A DNA stretch of 64,000 bases, from contig JABXIM010000051.1 of assembly GCA_013373085.1 (NCBI GenBank), forward strand, positions 39,494-103,493, in the 5' to 3' direction. The notes beneath the pieces were generated by a model. It ran no database searches. It had not been told where the DNA came from and saw only the letters and a program-made list of their open reading frames with translations. This stretch comes from Oceanospirillaceae bacterium (lineage in GTDB: Bacteria; Pseudomonadota; Gammaproteobacteria; Pseudomonadales; Balneatricaceae). This document shows, in pieces, positions 9,367 to 21,064 of this stretch (position 1 is the first letter of the stretch; each line of letters begins with the position of its first letter). Made by a program: the position numbers and the translations under genes.

Positions 9367-12213
9367 ATGAAAGTAGGGACACGACTGCTGTTGCTGGCAT
9401 CCTTTGCCGCCACGGTCGCGCTATCGGGATGGGCGGTCAACCAGTGGAGCGCAGCTCAAACCGAACGCGCCATGCAGCAGCTGCAATATGCCAACGCCGT
9501 GCAACGCGGGGTTACACGCCTCAATACCCGATTCGGGCTTTATCTGTCGCTGCACGATGCACGCTCCCTCGAGGAGTGGCTTCGGGCGCGGGAGCAACTG
9601 CCTGCGATACTGGCGCAAAGGCCCGAAAGCCACTCGCGCTACGTCAACAGCATCAGCTACCAGAGCAACAGCCTGGCCCAGCTGTCGACGCTGATCGGTC
9701 GCGAAGCGCACGATAGCCCCGGCCAGATCCAGCTCACTTACAGAATCTACGCCACTCTCCAGGGAATGACCGACGACGCCCTGCGCCTGGCGTCGGCGGC
9801 CGAGCAGCGTATCCGCGATAACAGCGAGCGGAACCGGCTGATCTCGCAAGGGCTGATGTTCGCCATGGCGCTGGCACTGTCGCTGATCGCATTCCCGCTC
9901 GCCCATGGGCTCAAGCGCCGCCTGGACGAGATGCGCCGGCAGATGCAGCGCGTAACCGCCGGCAACCTCTGGCTATCGCTGGCTGATCGCCACAACGACG
10001 AACTCGGCGAACTGGCGCGCGGATTCGACACCATGCTGAACCGCCTTCGTAACAGCACCTTCTCGATCGATCAGCTGAATGACGAAATCGGACGCCAGAC
10101 GGCGGCGTTGAAAGAGCAGCAGGAATACCTGCAGACGCTGATCGAGGCGGAACCCGCCTGCGTTCTCACCCTGGACCGTGCCGGCTGCATCCTCAGCCTC
10201 AACAATGCCGGCGCCCGCATGCTGATGACAGTCAGCGACAGCGCCCTCGGCCTCAACTTCAACGAACGCTTCGTCGCCCGCCACGACCGCGAAGGCTTCT
10301 CCGCACTGCTCCAAAGCGCCTTCGACGGCCGCGGCGGCACCCTGCAGTACCGCCTTTACCGCCCCTATGCGCGGAAGGACACCTGGCTTCAGACCTACGC
10401 GGTCCCGTTTTACGACCGGCTTGGCAACGTGCAGTGCATCATCACCGTATCCCACGACGTCAGCAGCCGGGTCCGCGAAGAGCAGCAGGTGCGCGAGGCT
10501 CATGCCTTCCTGCAGGACGTCGTCGACAGCGTGCAGGATGCCATCGTGGTGCGCGACATCGACCGCAACGTCCGGCTGATGAACCGCGCCGCCCGTGACA
10601 GCGAGTTCAACCACCCCTGCAACCGGACGCTACCGCGCACTTCGCCCGAGGGCGACCGGTTGCCGGCGAGACGGATTCTGACGGGAGACGGCCGCACCGC
10701 CGAACTGCACACCTATATGGACCGGGACGGTGAATGGTGCCATATCGAACGCATCGAGACGCCGCTGAAACAGCCGGACGGCACCCTCAGCGGCGTCATC
10801 GAGCTGTTCCGCGACATTACCGAAAACACCCGCCTGCTGCACGAACTGCATGAAGAACAGGCGCGCCTGAAGCAACTGGCCCACCATGACCTGCTGACAG
10901 GGCTGCCGAACCGCACCCTGTTTCTCGACAGGCTCGAGCAAACCATGCTGCGCGCCAACCGCGAGAAGCAACATTTCGCGCTGCTGTTCATCGACCTGGA
11001 TCGTTTCAAGGAGATCAACGACAGCCTTGGCCACCAGGCAGGAGACGCCGTGCTGCGCATGGCGGCGCAGCGGCTGAGCAAGACTATTCGCGCCAGCGAC
11101 ACCCTGGCGCGCCTCGGCGGCGACGAGTTCACGGTCATCATGTCGCCGCTACCGCACACCGACGATGCCGCGGTGCTGGCCCAGAAACTGATCAAATGCA
11201 TCGAGCCGCCCTACCCGATCGACAATCATCGGCTGTTTGTCACGACCAGCATCGGTATCAGCACCTATCCGCATGACGGCATCACCACCGAATCGCTGAT
11301 CAGTGCCGCCGATGCCGCCATGTACAAGGCCAAGGATGACGGCAAGAACATCTATCGTTACTACTCGAAACAGCTCACCCGGCGCGCGATGGAGCAGGTT
11401 TCGCTCGCCTCCGAACTGCACAGGGCACTGACGCGGGACGAATTCCGAATCCACTACCAGCCCCAGTACGATCTGCAGACGCTGGCGCCGATCGGCATGG
11501 AGGCGCTGGTGCGCTGGCAGCATCCGCAGCAGGGCCTGCTGCTGCCCGGACGTTTTCTGACGATAGCCGAAGGATCCGGCCTGATACTGCGCATTGGCAA
11601 CCTGGTGATAGACAAGGTCATGCAGCAGACACGCCAGTGGCGCCAACAGGGGCTCGCGCCCGGCGTCGTCGGGATCAATCTGTCGGGCCGGCAGATCGAA
11701 TGCGAGCAACAGCTGGAGTGGCTGGAGGAGCGGCTCGAACGGCACAGCTGCCGACCCGAGTGGTTCGAGCTGGAGGTGACCGAAGACTTCCTGATGCAGA
11801 ATCCGGAGCGGGCGATTGCGATGCTCCATCGCCTGCGCGAAATGGGGTTCGAACTGGCCATCGACGACTTCGGCACCGGGTTCTCGTCGCTGTCCTACCT
11901 CAAGCAGCTGCCGCTGACACGACTCAAGATCGACCGCGCCTTCGTGCAGGATCTGCCCGGAAACACCGACGATCAGGCGATATCCCGCGCCATCATCACG
12001 TTGGGACAAAACCTGCGACTTAAAGTGATCGCAGAAGGCGTGGAAACACAGACGCAGGCCGAGTTCCTGCGAAACGCCGGCTGTGACGAGGTGCAGGGCT
12101 TCCTGTTCAGCAAGCCACGGCCAGTGGCAGCCATCACCGCAGAGCTGGAACAGCAACGACGCCCGTTGCGGCAACTCCCCAGCATTCCGACAGAAAGCGA
12201 TAAAACGCCCTGA
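9367..12213 (+). CDS. Membrane GGDEF-EAL cyclic-di-GMP enzyme with HAMP and PAS domains
   Basis: Protein of 948 aa; the start at 9367 follows an AGG site and directly precedes the first membrane helix. Order: helix at about 4-24, periplasmic region, second helix at about 160-180, HAMP (to about 235), two PAS-like domains (about 250-490), GGDEF domain with intact GGDEF at 584-588, EAL domain with EAL at 712-714. The EAL domain keeps GINLSGRQ, ELEVTE, DDFGTGFSS, LKIDRAF and IAEGVET, so phosphodiesterase activity is plausible. The GGDEF site is also intact, so the net activity cannot be told. The paired binding-protein gene upstream suggests ligand control. Confidence 0.88.
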   Translation: MKVGTRLLLLASFAATVALSGWAVNQWSAAQTERAMQQLQYANAVQRGVTRLNTRFGLYLSLHDARSLEEWLRAREQLPAILAQRPESHSRYVNSISYQSNSLAQLSTLIGREAHDSPGQIQLTYRIYATLQGMTDDALRLASAAEQRIRDNSERNRLISQGLMFAMALALSLIAFPLAHGLKRRLDEMRRQMQRVTAGNLWLSLADRHNDELGELARGFDTMLNRLRNSTFSIDQLNDEIGRQTAALKEQQEYLQTLIEAEPACVLTLDRAGCILSLNNAGARMLMTVSDSALGLNFNERFVARHDREGFSALLQSAFDGRGGTLQYRLYRPYARKDTWLQTYAVPFYDRLGNVQCIITVSHDVSSRVREEQQVREAHAFLQDVVDSVQDAIVVRDIDRNVRLMNRAARDSEFNHPCNRTLPRTSPEGDRLPARRILTGDGRTAELHTYMDRDGEWCHIERIETPLKQPDGTLSGVIELFRDITENTRLLHELHEEQARLKQLAHHDLLTGLPNRTLFLDRLEQTMLRANREKQHFALLFIDLDRFKEINDSLGHQAGDAVLRMAAQRLSKTIRASDTLARLGGDEFTVIMSPLPHTDDAAVLAQKLIKCIEPPYPIDNHRLFVTTSIGISTYPHDGITTESLISAADAAMYKAKDDGKNIYRYYSKQLTRRAMEQVSLASELHRALTRDEFRIHYQPQYDLQTLAPIGMEALVRWQHPQQGLLLPGRFLTIAEGSGLILRIGNLVIDKVMQQTRQWRQQGLAPGVVGINLSGRQIECEQQLEWLEERLERHSCRPEWFELEVTEDFLMQNPERAIAMLHRLREMGFELAIDDFGTGFSSLSYLKQLPLTRLKIDRAFVQDLPGNTDDQAISRAIITLGQNLRLKVIAEGVETQTQAEFLRNAGCDEVQGFLFSKPRPVAAITAELEQQRRPLRQLPSIPTESDKTP

Positions 12214-12252
12214 GCGCCCGCTAGCGGTCCTTCCCAGAACCCGCGCAGCGGC

Positions 12253-12283
12253 AAAGAAAAAGCCCGGCAAATCGAAACCGGGC
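12253..12283 (-). terminator. Terminator at the fructokinase 3' end
   Basis: GCCCGG (12262-12267) pairs with CCGGGC (12278-12283). On the minus strand the hairpin is followed by a T-run (complement of AAAGAAAAA), 49 bases after the fructokinase stop. It may also serve weakly as the end of the plus-strand gene that stops at 12213. Confidence 0.7.
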
Positions 12284-12331
12284 ATTCTGAATAGAGGACC
12301 AGGCGCTTAAGCTCGCGCGCCCGCAACGGGA

Positions 12332-13282
12332 TCAGCCTTCGAGTTCGGCCGCCATCGGCAGCGCCTCGAAGGCACCGTAGCGGGATACCGTCAGGGCGCC
12401 ACAGCGGCTGGCGAAAACGAGCCCGCCCTCAACCCGCTTGCGGTCCTCGAGCCAGCTGGCAAGCGACGCCCGCCCCGGAACCTCGATCGCCAGCCGGTGC
12501 AGAAGACCGGCGACAAAGGAATCCCCGGCCGCGGTGCTGTCGACCACCTTCGCCTGCGGCGGCGCCAGACGCATCGAAGCGCCGGCCCAGTGTGCCTCCA
12601 GCGGTTCGCCGCCATCGGTAACCAGCAGCAACTGAACACCGGCTTCCAGCAGCCGTGCAGGCAGGCTTTCATCCCGACCGTAGAGCGCCTCAAGCTCCTC
12701 GCGACTGATCTTGACCAGATCCGATGCCGCCATTGCCGACCAGATCGGCTCCCGCGCATCCTCACCCTCGGGCCAGAGATTATGGCGATAGTTAACGTCG
12801 AAGCTCACCATGCAGCCGGCTTGCCGGGCACGCGCCATCAGTGCCAGGTGCGCCTCGCGGATACCGGGCTCGGTCAGGGTATTGGAACAGCAATGGAAGA
12901 TCGCCGCGTCCTCCAGAAAAGCTTCCGGGCACTGCTCTGCCCGGTACAGCAGGTCCGCACTGCGATCACGATAGAAGGCGAAACTGCGCTCCCCCTCGGC
13001 ATCGAGGCTGACGAACGCCAGCGCCGTATGCGCCTCACGGGTCTGCACCATCTGCGAAGTATCGACGCCAAACCCCACCATGGTCTCGACCAGACTGTCG
13101 CCGAACATGTCCTGGCCGACCTGGCCCAGGAAGGAGACCTTACCACCAAGCTTGGCGATGCCGACCGCAACATTGGCCGGCGCCCCGCCCGGGTGCGCGA
13201 TAAAGTTGACCGGGCCGGAAGCCTGCGGCCGCGCCAGCATATCGATCAGGGCCTCACCGAAGGCGATCACTTTAGCGGACAT
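12332..13282 (-). CDS. PfkB-family fructokinase
   Basis: Sugar kinase of 316 aa, probably phosphorylating fructose with ATP in the cytosol. The N-terminal signature GGAPANVAVGIAKLGG (about 32-47) and C-terminal anion-hole region STAAGDSFVAGLL (about 246-258) identify PfkB. The usual DTTGAGDAF appears as DSTAAGDSF, keeping the catalytic Asp. NYRHNLW (about 167-173) is typical of fructokinases. It lies divergent to a two-component system and about 4 kb from a fructose-type ABC transporter, which supports fructose as substrate. 2-keto-3-deoxygluconate is a less likely alternative. Confidence 0.85.
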   Translation of the reverse strand: MSAKVIAFGEALIDMLARPQASGPVNFIAHPGGAPANVAVGIAKLGGKVSFLGQVGQDMFGDSLVETMVGFGVDTSQMVQTREAHTALAFVSLDAEGERSFAFYRDRSADLLYRAEQCPEAFLEDAAIFHCCSNTLTEPGIREAHLALMARARQAGCMVSFDVNYRHNLWPEGEDAREPIWSAMAASDLVKISREELEALYGRDESLPARLLEAGVQLLLVTDGGEPLEAHWAGASMRLAPPQAKVVDSTAAGDSFVAGLLHRLAIEVPGRASLASWLEDRKRVEGGLVFASRCGALTVSRYGAFEALPMAAELEG

Positions 13283-13415
13283 GATGGAATTCCTCCTGGC
13301 TCAACCGGCCAGCGCCGGAATTGTATGGAAAGGGCTCGGCCGAAAACCGGAAGGTAGTCGGGAAACAGCAACTATAAGCAACGCACATGACGCAACCTTC
13401 GCATGATTATTATAG

Positions 13416-13448
13416 GTTAATTGCCCGATAATAACGCCTACAATTAAC
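13416..13448. promoter_or_regulatory. Inverted repeat GTTAATTG...CAATTAAC
   Basis: Two exact 8-base inverted half-sites with a 17-base spacer in the AT-rich 380-base gap between the divergent fructokinase and response-regulator genes. A second small palindrome, GTAAATTTAC, lies at 13468-13477. These are possible operators for the fructokinase gene; no binding protein can be assigned. Confidence 0.4.
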
Positions 13449-13602
13449 TCGATAAAGGCTAATTTAAGTAAATTTACATAAATACTAATAGCAAACAAAG
13501 CCGATTCCCTGTTACCCGGCGCCCTGGACGGATGAAAACCCGGCGGGACCGGGAAGGTATGGGATTATAGGTGTAACATTTGCAATAGCCATTTCAACTG
13601 GC

Positions 13603-13614
13603 TGTGATATCACA
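13603..13614. promoter_or_regulatory. Palindrome TGTGATATCACA upstream of response regulator
   Basis: A perfect 12-base palindrome 48 bases before the start at 13663. The TGTGA/TCACA ends recall CRP half-sites, but the 2-base spacing is too short for CRP, so another regulator is more likely. Confidence 0.4.
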
Positions 13615-13662
13615 CTAGACCATCCGCCGCGTTACTGGCGCCAACACTGCTCAAAGGACAAG

Positions 13663-14390
13663 ATGACAGAGACCAGACGCCCCAAAATTCTGATCGTCGA
13701 TGACGAACCCGACATGCGCGAGCTGCTGCAGGACCTGCTCGATGACAACGGCTTCGAGGCCCTGGCCGTCGCCGACGGTGATGCCATGCAGAAAGCCCTG
13801 GCCGAAGATGCTTATTCGCTGGTCATTCTCGACCTGCGCCTGCGCGGCGAGGACGGACTGCAACTGGCCAAGATGCTGCGAGCCGAATCGTCGATTCCGA
13901 TCATGATGCTGACCGGCAAGGGCGACGAGACCGATCGTATCCTCGGCCTGGAGCTGGCGGCCGACGACTTCCTGATGAAGCCGTTCAACGTCCGTGAACT
14001 GCTGGCACGCGTGCGCGCCCTGCTGCGCCGATCCTCCTCCGGTGCGCCCCGTGCCGAAGACCGTCACAGTCATCACCGACTGGCGTTCGGGGACTGGGTG
14101 CTCGACCTGACCGCGCGCCAGCTGAGCCGCAGCGATGGCACTCCGGTGGAGCTGACCTTCGGCGAATTCAACCTGCTCGAGGCACTGGTGCAGTCGCCGA
14201 ACCGCGTACTCAGCCGCGACCAGCTGCTGGACATGACACGCAGCGACAACAGCGAGGTCTTCGACCGTACCATCGATGTACTGATCCTGCGCCTGCGCCG
14301 CAAGCTCGAACCCAACCCCCGGCAACCGCGCTATATCCGTACCGAACGCGGCCTCGGCTATTGCTTCTACGCCCAGGTCAGCCGCCTCTG

Positions 14391-14391
<1 letters not shown>
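13663..14391 (+). CDS. OmpR-family response regulator
   Basis: Protein of 242 aa: receiver domain with Asp13/Asp14, phosphoacceptor Asp57 (VILDLRLRG) and MKPF lysine, then a winged helix ending RTERGLGYCF. Its stop overlaps the start of the hybrid kinase gene by one base (TGATG), so the two are one operon and presumably a cognate pair. It resembles TorR/OmpR-type regulators. Position between fructokinase and the fructose-type transporter suggests sugar-linked control, but no target is proven. Confidence 0.88.
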
Positions 14392-16868
<2,477 letters not shown>

Positions 16869-16923
16869 TTGGCGCATTTCCCGCCATCCGCGGCGCGTTA
16901 TTCCCGAAAGCACCAAAAAGCCA

Positions 16924-17192
16924 AGGAACCTGCGAACAAGTCCCATTTGGTCTCTGCGGGCCCTGAAGCGTGCAGCTGAAAGGCGCAGTGCGCAGGGAAT
17001 TGCCGTAGTCCTTTTCAAGCACTGCAACACATCAGATGCATGCTTCAGGGCCCGCCCTTAGGGGCTTGCCGCGCGAACCGGACTCTTTGTTGCCGTTTCT
17101 CGACAGGCCACCAGCATGCCTTCGAAACGGCGCCTCGATTTCGGTCCGCGCTGCAAGCCAGAGCCTCATTGGGACTTATTCGCAGGTTCCCT
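16924..17192. repeat. MITE-like element bounded by inverted repeat copies B and C
   Basis: Copy B (16924-16944, GGAACCTGCGAACAAGTCCC) and copy C (17172-17192, reverse orientation, GGGACTTATTCGCAGGTTCC) face each other. Inside, a second inverted repeat pairs 16956-16974 with 17037-17055 (GCGGGCCCTGAAGC against GCTTCAGGGCCCGC). It fills most of the 440-base gap between the hybrid kinase and the binding-protein gene. No transposase or coding frame is evident. The segment 17193-17308 is AT-richer and should hold the promoter of the transporter. Confidence 0.65.
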
Positions 17193-17308
17193 ATACTATT
17201 TCAATTGTTAACAGGCTCCATGGATTGAAAAAATTCGCCGTTAACACGACGGCGCTCCAATGCGTTTATCCGAAAAGCGCATCACAAAAAAAACAAACGG
17301 AGACAACA

Positions 17309-18322
17309 ATGAAAAAGCAGCTCAGCGCACTGGCCCTGGCCATTAGCATCGCTTCCCCCTTCGCCGTCGCCGATGACAAGCCCATCATTGGCCTGATCAC
17401 CAAAACCAACACCAATCCCTTCTTCGTCAAGATGAAGGAAGGCGCGGCCATGAAAGCCGAAGCCAGCGGCGCCGACCTACGCACGTTCGCCGGTAAATTC
17501 GACGGCGACAACGAGTCCCAGGTACAGGCTATCGAAAACCTGATCGCAGCCGGCGCCAAGGGCATCCTGATCACCCCCAACGACTCCGCCGCTATCGTGC
17601 CGGCCGTCGATCGCGCCCGCGAAGCCGGTCTGCTGGTCATCGCCCTGGACACCCCGCTCTCCCCGGCAGAAGCCGCCGATGCCACCTTCGCCACCGACAA
17701 CTTCAAGGCCGGCGAGCTGATCGGTGAATGGGCCCGACTGAAACTCGGCGGCGAGGCCGAAAACGCCAAGATCGCGATGCTGGACCTCAGCAGCAGCGAA
17801 ATCAGCGTCGACGTGGCTCGCAACCAGGGCTTCCTCAAGGGTTTCGGCATTGACCTGAAGGATCCCAATGACATCGGCGATGAAGACGATCCCCGGATCG
17901 TTGGTAACGACGTCACCGCCGGTTCCGAGGAGGGCGGCCGCCGCGCGATGGAGAACCTGCTGCAAAAGGATCCGGGCATCAATGTCGTCTACACCATCAA
18001 CGAACCGGCCGCCGCCGGCGCCTACGAGGCGCTGAAGGCCGTCGGCAAGACCGACGCGATCATCGTTTCGGTGGACGGCGGCTGCCCGGGCGTCGACAAC
18101 GTCAAGGCTGGCATCATCGGTGCCACCTCGATGCAGTTCCCGCTGCGCATGGCGTCCATGGGTGTCGATGCGATTCTCGAGTTCGCCAAGACAGGCACCC
18201 GTCCCGAAGCCAGCGAAGGCCTGGACTTCGTCAACACCGGTGTCGAACTGATTACCGATCAGCCTGTCGAGTCCCTGGAATCGAAGAGCTCCGCCGAAGG
18301 CCTCGAGCTCTGCTGGGGCTAA
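17309..18322 (+). CDS. frcB: Sugar ABC transporter binding protein, FrcB-like
   Basis: Periplasmic protein of 337 aa. The ATG at 17309 is chosen because it begins a clear signal peptide (about 1-21, cleavage after ...PFAVA) and follows GGAGA; the open frame upstream is only the repeat element. Type I periplasmic binding fold: [35 protein letters not shown]-type hinge as VSVDGGCPG. It resembles FrcB of the fructose/mannose transporter of rhizobia rather than RbsB in length and in having a single-domain ATPase partner. The gene order frcB-frcC-frcA and nearby fructokinase support fructose. Confidence 0.82.
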   Translation: MKKQLSALALAISIASPFAVADDKPIIGLITKTNTNPFFVKMKEGAAMKAEASGADLRTFAGKFDGDNESQVQAIENLIAAGAKGILITPNDSAAIVPAVDRAREAGLLVIALDTPLSPAEAADATFATDNFKAGELIGEWARLKLGGEAENAKIAMLDLSSSEISVDVARNQGFLKGFGIDLKDPNDIGDEDDPRIVGNDVTAGSEEGGRRAMENLLQKDPGINVVYTINEPAAAGAYEALKAVGKTDAIIVSVDGGCPGVDNVKAGIIGATSMQFPLRMASMGVDAILEFAKTGTRPEASEGLDFVNTGVELITDQPVESLESKSSAEGLELCWG

Positions 18323-18364
18323 AACCAGGGATCCACTGAACGCCGCCCTACACAACAGCATGGT

Positions 18365-18402
18365 GCTGGCAGATTGCGGTAACAGCCGCAATCTTAGCCA
18401 GC
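18365..18402 (+). promoter_or_regulatory. Intercistronic stem-loop between frcB and frcC
   Basis: GCTGGC plus AGATTGCGG pairs with CCGCAATCT plus GCCAGC around loop TAACAG: 15 bp with a two-base bulge. There is no T-run, so it more likely protects the frcB transcript or reduces read-through than fully terminates. Confidence 0.7.
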
Positions 18403-18492
18403 CCCGCCAGCGTTTCAGTACCCGTTCAAAGACGACCCGCCGGGCGTAACAGCGCCCGGTTCCCGGTGACAATAAGAACAAGGGATACCGTT

Positions 18493-19569
18493 ATGAGCAC
18501 TACACCCGATACGCGGTCCTCCATGGCCGATCATGAAAAGGTTGCCGATGCGGCGACCGGCGATTTCGCCCGCTTCGAACCGGAGCAGGTCTCCTTCGGC
18601 GAGAAGCTGCACCAGTTTTTCCACCAGTACCCTGTTGCGGCACCGACCATCGTGTTGCTTGCCGCCATCGCGCTGTTCAGCATCCTCGTCGGCGAGCGCT
18701 TTCTGCACCCGTTCAACCTGTCGCTGATTGTGCAACAGGTCACCATCATCGGAATTCTCGGCGCCGCCCAGACGCTGATCATCCTGACTGCCGGCATCGA
18801 CCTGTCGGTCGGCGCCGTCATGGTGCTGACATCCGTGATCATGGGGCGCATGGCCATCGACGTGGGTCTGCCGGCCGGGCTGGCGCTGAGTATCGGCCTG
18901 TTTGCCGGGGCCGTCACCGGCTGGATCAACGGCCAGCTGGTCACCCGCTTCCGACTGCCGCCGTTCATCGTGACGTTGGGCACCTGGAATATATTCTTCG
19001 CGCTGAACCTCTGGTATTCGCGCAGCGAAACCATTCGCTCCCAGGACATCGATGCAGCGGCGCCGCTGCTGCACTGGACCGGCACCGCCTTCGAATTCCT
19101 CGGCGCGCGCTTTACCTACGGCGCCATATTGATGCTGGCCCTGTTCGTGGTGCTCTGGTACGCGCTGAAGTGGACCGCCTGGGGCAAGCACGTATACGCC
19201 ACCGGCGATGACCCCGATGCCGCTCGCCTTGCCGGTATTCGGGTCGAACGCGTGCTGCTGTCGGTCTACATCGTCGCCGGCGTGCTTTGCGCCGTCGCAG
19301 CCTGGGCCCTGATCGGCCGTATCGGCTCGGTCAGCCCGCAGGCGGGCATGATGTCCAACCTCGACAGTATCACCGCAGTGGTGATTGGCGGCACCAGCCT
19401 GTTCGGTGGCCGTGGCTCCATCTTCGGCACGCTGGTCGGGGCCCTGGTCGTCGGCGTATTCCGCAACGGCCTGGCGCTGGCGGGTGTCGATGTCCTCTGG
19501 CAGGACTTTACCGTTGGCCTGCTGATCATTGTCGCCGTCGGCGTCGATCAGTGGATTCGCAAAGTCTGA
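18493..19569 (+). CDS. frcC: Sugar ABC transporter permease, FrcC-like
   Basis: Inner-membrane protein of 358 aa. The ATG at 18493 is favoured over the upstream GTG at 18466 by AAGGG 8 bases upstream. It has about nine to ten hydrophobic segments and the BPD_transp_2 signature AGIDLSVGAVM (about 107-117), with VIGGTSLFGGRGSIFGTLVGA near 300-320. This is the ribose/fructose permease class that usually dimerises. It follows frcB after a stem-loop and precedes the ATPase gene by 14 bases. Confidence 0.85.
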   Translation: MSTTPDTRSSMADHEKVADAATGDFARFEPEQVSFGEKLHQFFHQYPVAAPTIVLLAAIALFSILVGERFLHPFNLSLIVQQVTIIGILGAAQTLIILTAGIDLSVGAVMVLTSVIMGRMAIDVGLPAGLALSIGLFAGAVTGWINGQLVTRFRLPPFIVTLGTWNIFFALNLWYSRSETIRSQDIDAAAPLLHWTGTAFEFLGARFTYGAILMLALFVVLWYALKWTAWGKHVYATGDDPDAARLAGIRVERVLLSVYIVAGVLCAVAAWALIGRIGSVSPQAGMMSNLDSITAVVIGGTSLFGGRGSIFGTLVGALVVGVFRNGLALAGVDVLWQDFTVGLLIIVAVGVDQWIRKV

Positions 19570-19583
19570 GGAGGATTGCAGTC

Positions 19584-20381
19584 ATGACCGAACAAAAGAA
19601 AATCGTGCTCGAAGCCCGTGGCCTGGTAAAACGCTACGGCCACGTCACCGCCATCGACCATGCCGACTTTGATCTCCGCGCCGGCGAAGTGCTGGCGGTC
19701 ATCGGCGACAACGGCGCCGGCAAGTCGTCGTTGATCAAGGCCCTGTCCGGCGCCCTGGTGCCCGACGCCGGCGAAATCCTGCTCGATGGCGAACCGGTGA
19801 ATTTCCGTACCCCGATGGACGCCCGCGCCCAGGGCATCGAAACCGTCTACCAGAACCTCGCGGTTTCGCCGTCGCTGGATATCGCCGACAACATGTTCCT
19901 CGGCCGCGAGCGCCGCCGCCCCGGCATTCTCGGCAAGGTGTTCCGCATGCTCGACAAGAAAGGTATGCACGAAGACGCCAAGGCCAAGCTGTCGGAGCTG
20001 GGCCTGCTGACGATCCAGAACATCAACCAGGCCGTGGAAACCCTGTCAGGCGGCCAGCGACAGGGGGTCGCGGTCGCCCGCGCCGCCGCCTTCGCGCGCC
20101 ACGTCGTGATCATGGACGAGCCCACCGCCGCGCTCGGCGTCAAGGAATCGCGCCGCGTACTGAACCTGATCAAGGACGTACGCGACCGGGGCCTGCCGGT
20201 GATACTCATCAGCCACAACATGCCACATGTGTTCGAGGTCGCCGACCGCATCCATATCCACCGTCTCGGCAAGCGAGTCGCGGTGGTGAAGCCGGATACC
20301 CACACCATGTCCGATGCGGTGGCGATCATGACCGGGGCGCTGGATCCGAACGATCATCCGGCCGGCGCCTTCGCCGGCTGA
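19584..20381 (+). CDS. frcA: Sugar ABC transporter ATPase, FrcA-like
   Basis: ATPase of 265 aa powering the transporter, preceded by GAGGAGG. It has Walker A GDNGAGKS (41-48), signature LSGGQRQGVAVARA, Walker B VVIMDEPTAALG and switch His in LISHN. It has one nucleotide-binding domain, whereas RbsA/XylG have two, a feature of FrcA. It ends just before a REP-like repeat pair, with no obvious T-rich terminator. Confidence 0.87.
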   Translation: MTEQKKIVLEARGLVKRYGHVTAIDHADFDLRAGEVLAVIGDNGAGKSSLIKALSGALVPDAGEILLDGEPVNFRTPMDARAQGIETVYQNLAVSPSLDIADNMFLGRERRRPGILGKVFRMLDKKGMHEDAKAKLSELGLLTIQNINQAVETLSGGQRQGVAVARAAAFARHVVIMDEPTAALGVKESRRVLNLIKDVRDRGLPVILISHNMPHVFEVADRIHIHRLGKRVAVVKPDTHTMSDAVAIMTGALDPNDHPAGAFAG

Positions 20382-20382
20382 T

Positions 20383-20451
20383 CCTGTGGGAGCAACGCCC
20401 CGTTGCGAAATCGCCAGCGCGTTTATTCGCACCGGGGCGGCGCTCCCACGG
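20383..20451. repeat. Pseudomonad-type REP pair in inverted orientation
   Basis: Unit 1 (20383-20409, beginning CCTGTGGGAGCAACGCCCCG) and unit 2 (20426-20451, whose reverse complement begins CCGTGGGAGCGCCGCCCCGG) share GTGGGAGCNNCGCCCCG and end GCGAA. They face each other across 16 bases, as in the BIME/REP doublets of pseudomonads. Confidence 0.7.
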
Positions 20452-20498
20452 ACGCTCCCCGTGGCGGACATTCAATACAATTCAACAAGGAGTTTCAA

Positions 20499-20921
20499 AT
20501 GACACAGCTGCTCGACCGTAATTTTCAGGGCTTACAGCACCTGGGGGTTCCCGTTACCGACATCGAAATCTCGAAGACCTTTTACGCCCGACTGGGGTTC
20601 CGGCCGGTGATGGAGAAAAGCTTCGCAGACGACCAGGGCCCGGTGACCGCGGTCATGGTGCAGCGGGGCAGCATGGTGATCGAACTCTACCAGCAGCCGG
20701 GCGAGCGCCGTGAGGAAGTGTTACGCCGCCGTGACGGTCATATCGACCATGTTGCCTTTTCAGTACAGGACATCGACGCCGCCTTCGAAGAACTTCGCGA
20801 AGCCGGTTTCGAGCCGCAACAGCCGGCGCCGGTAGAGCTGCCGTTCTGGGAGAAAGGCTGCAAGTACTTCTCGATCCGCGGCCCCGGCGGCGAAACCCTG
20901 GAGTTCAACCAGATTCTGTAA
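20499..20921 (+). CDS. VOC-family (glyoxalase-like) protein
   Basis: Protein of 140 aa; start at 20499 with AAGGAG upstream. Two beta-alpha-beta-beta-beta modules are visible: LQHLGVPVTDIEISKTFYARLGF at the N-terminus and HIDHVAFSVQDIDAAFEEL in the middle, ending GGETLEFNQIL. Candidate metal ligands are the first His (HLGV), Glu in VIELYQ, the His of DHVAF and Glu of LEFNQ. Substrate unknown; it could act on a sugar-derived aldehyde or be a dioxygenase-like enzyme. It lies between two sugar-binding-protein loci. Confidence 0.8.
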   Translation: MTQLLDRNFQGLQHLGVPVTDIEISKTFYARLGFRPVMEKSFADDQGPVTAVMVQRGSMVIELYQQPGERREEVLRRRDGHIDHVAFSVQDIDAAFEELREAGFEPQQPAPVELPFWEKGCKYFSIRGPGGETLEFNQIL

Positions 20922-21064
20922 CGCTACGCTCGCCCGGCGTGCGCCAGCGCAGCGGCACTGAACCTTGCATCGGGATCCACGTCTGAGCCCTTGATTGACC
21001 TGTAGCCCGTGCGACGGGTTAATATGGCACCAACGCTGCAATCGCCTGTACGGAATTCCTGAAG

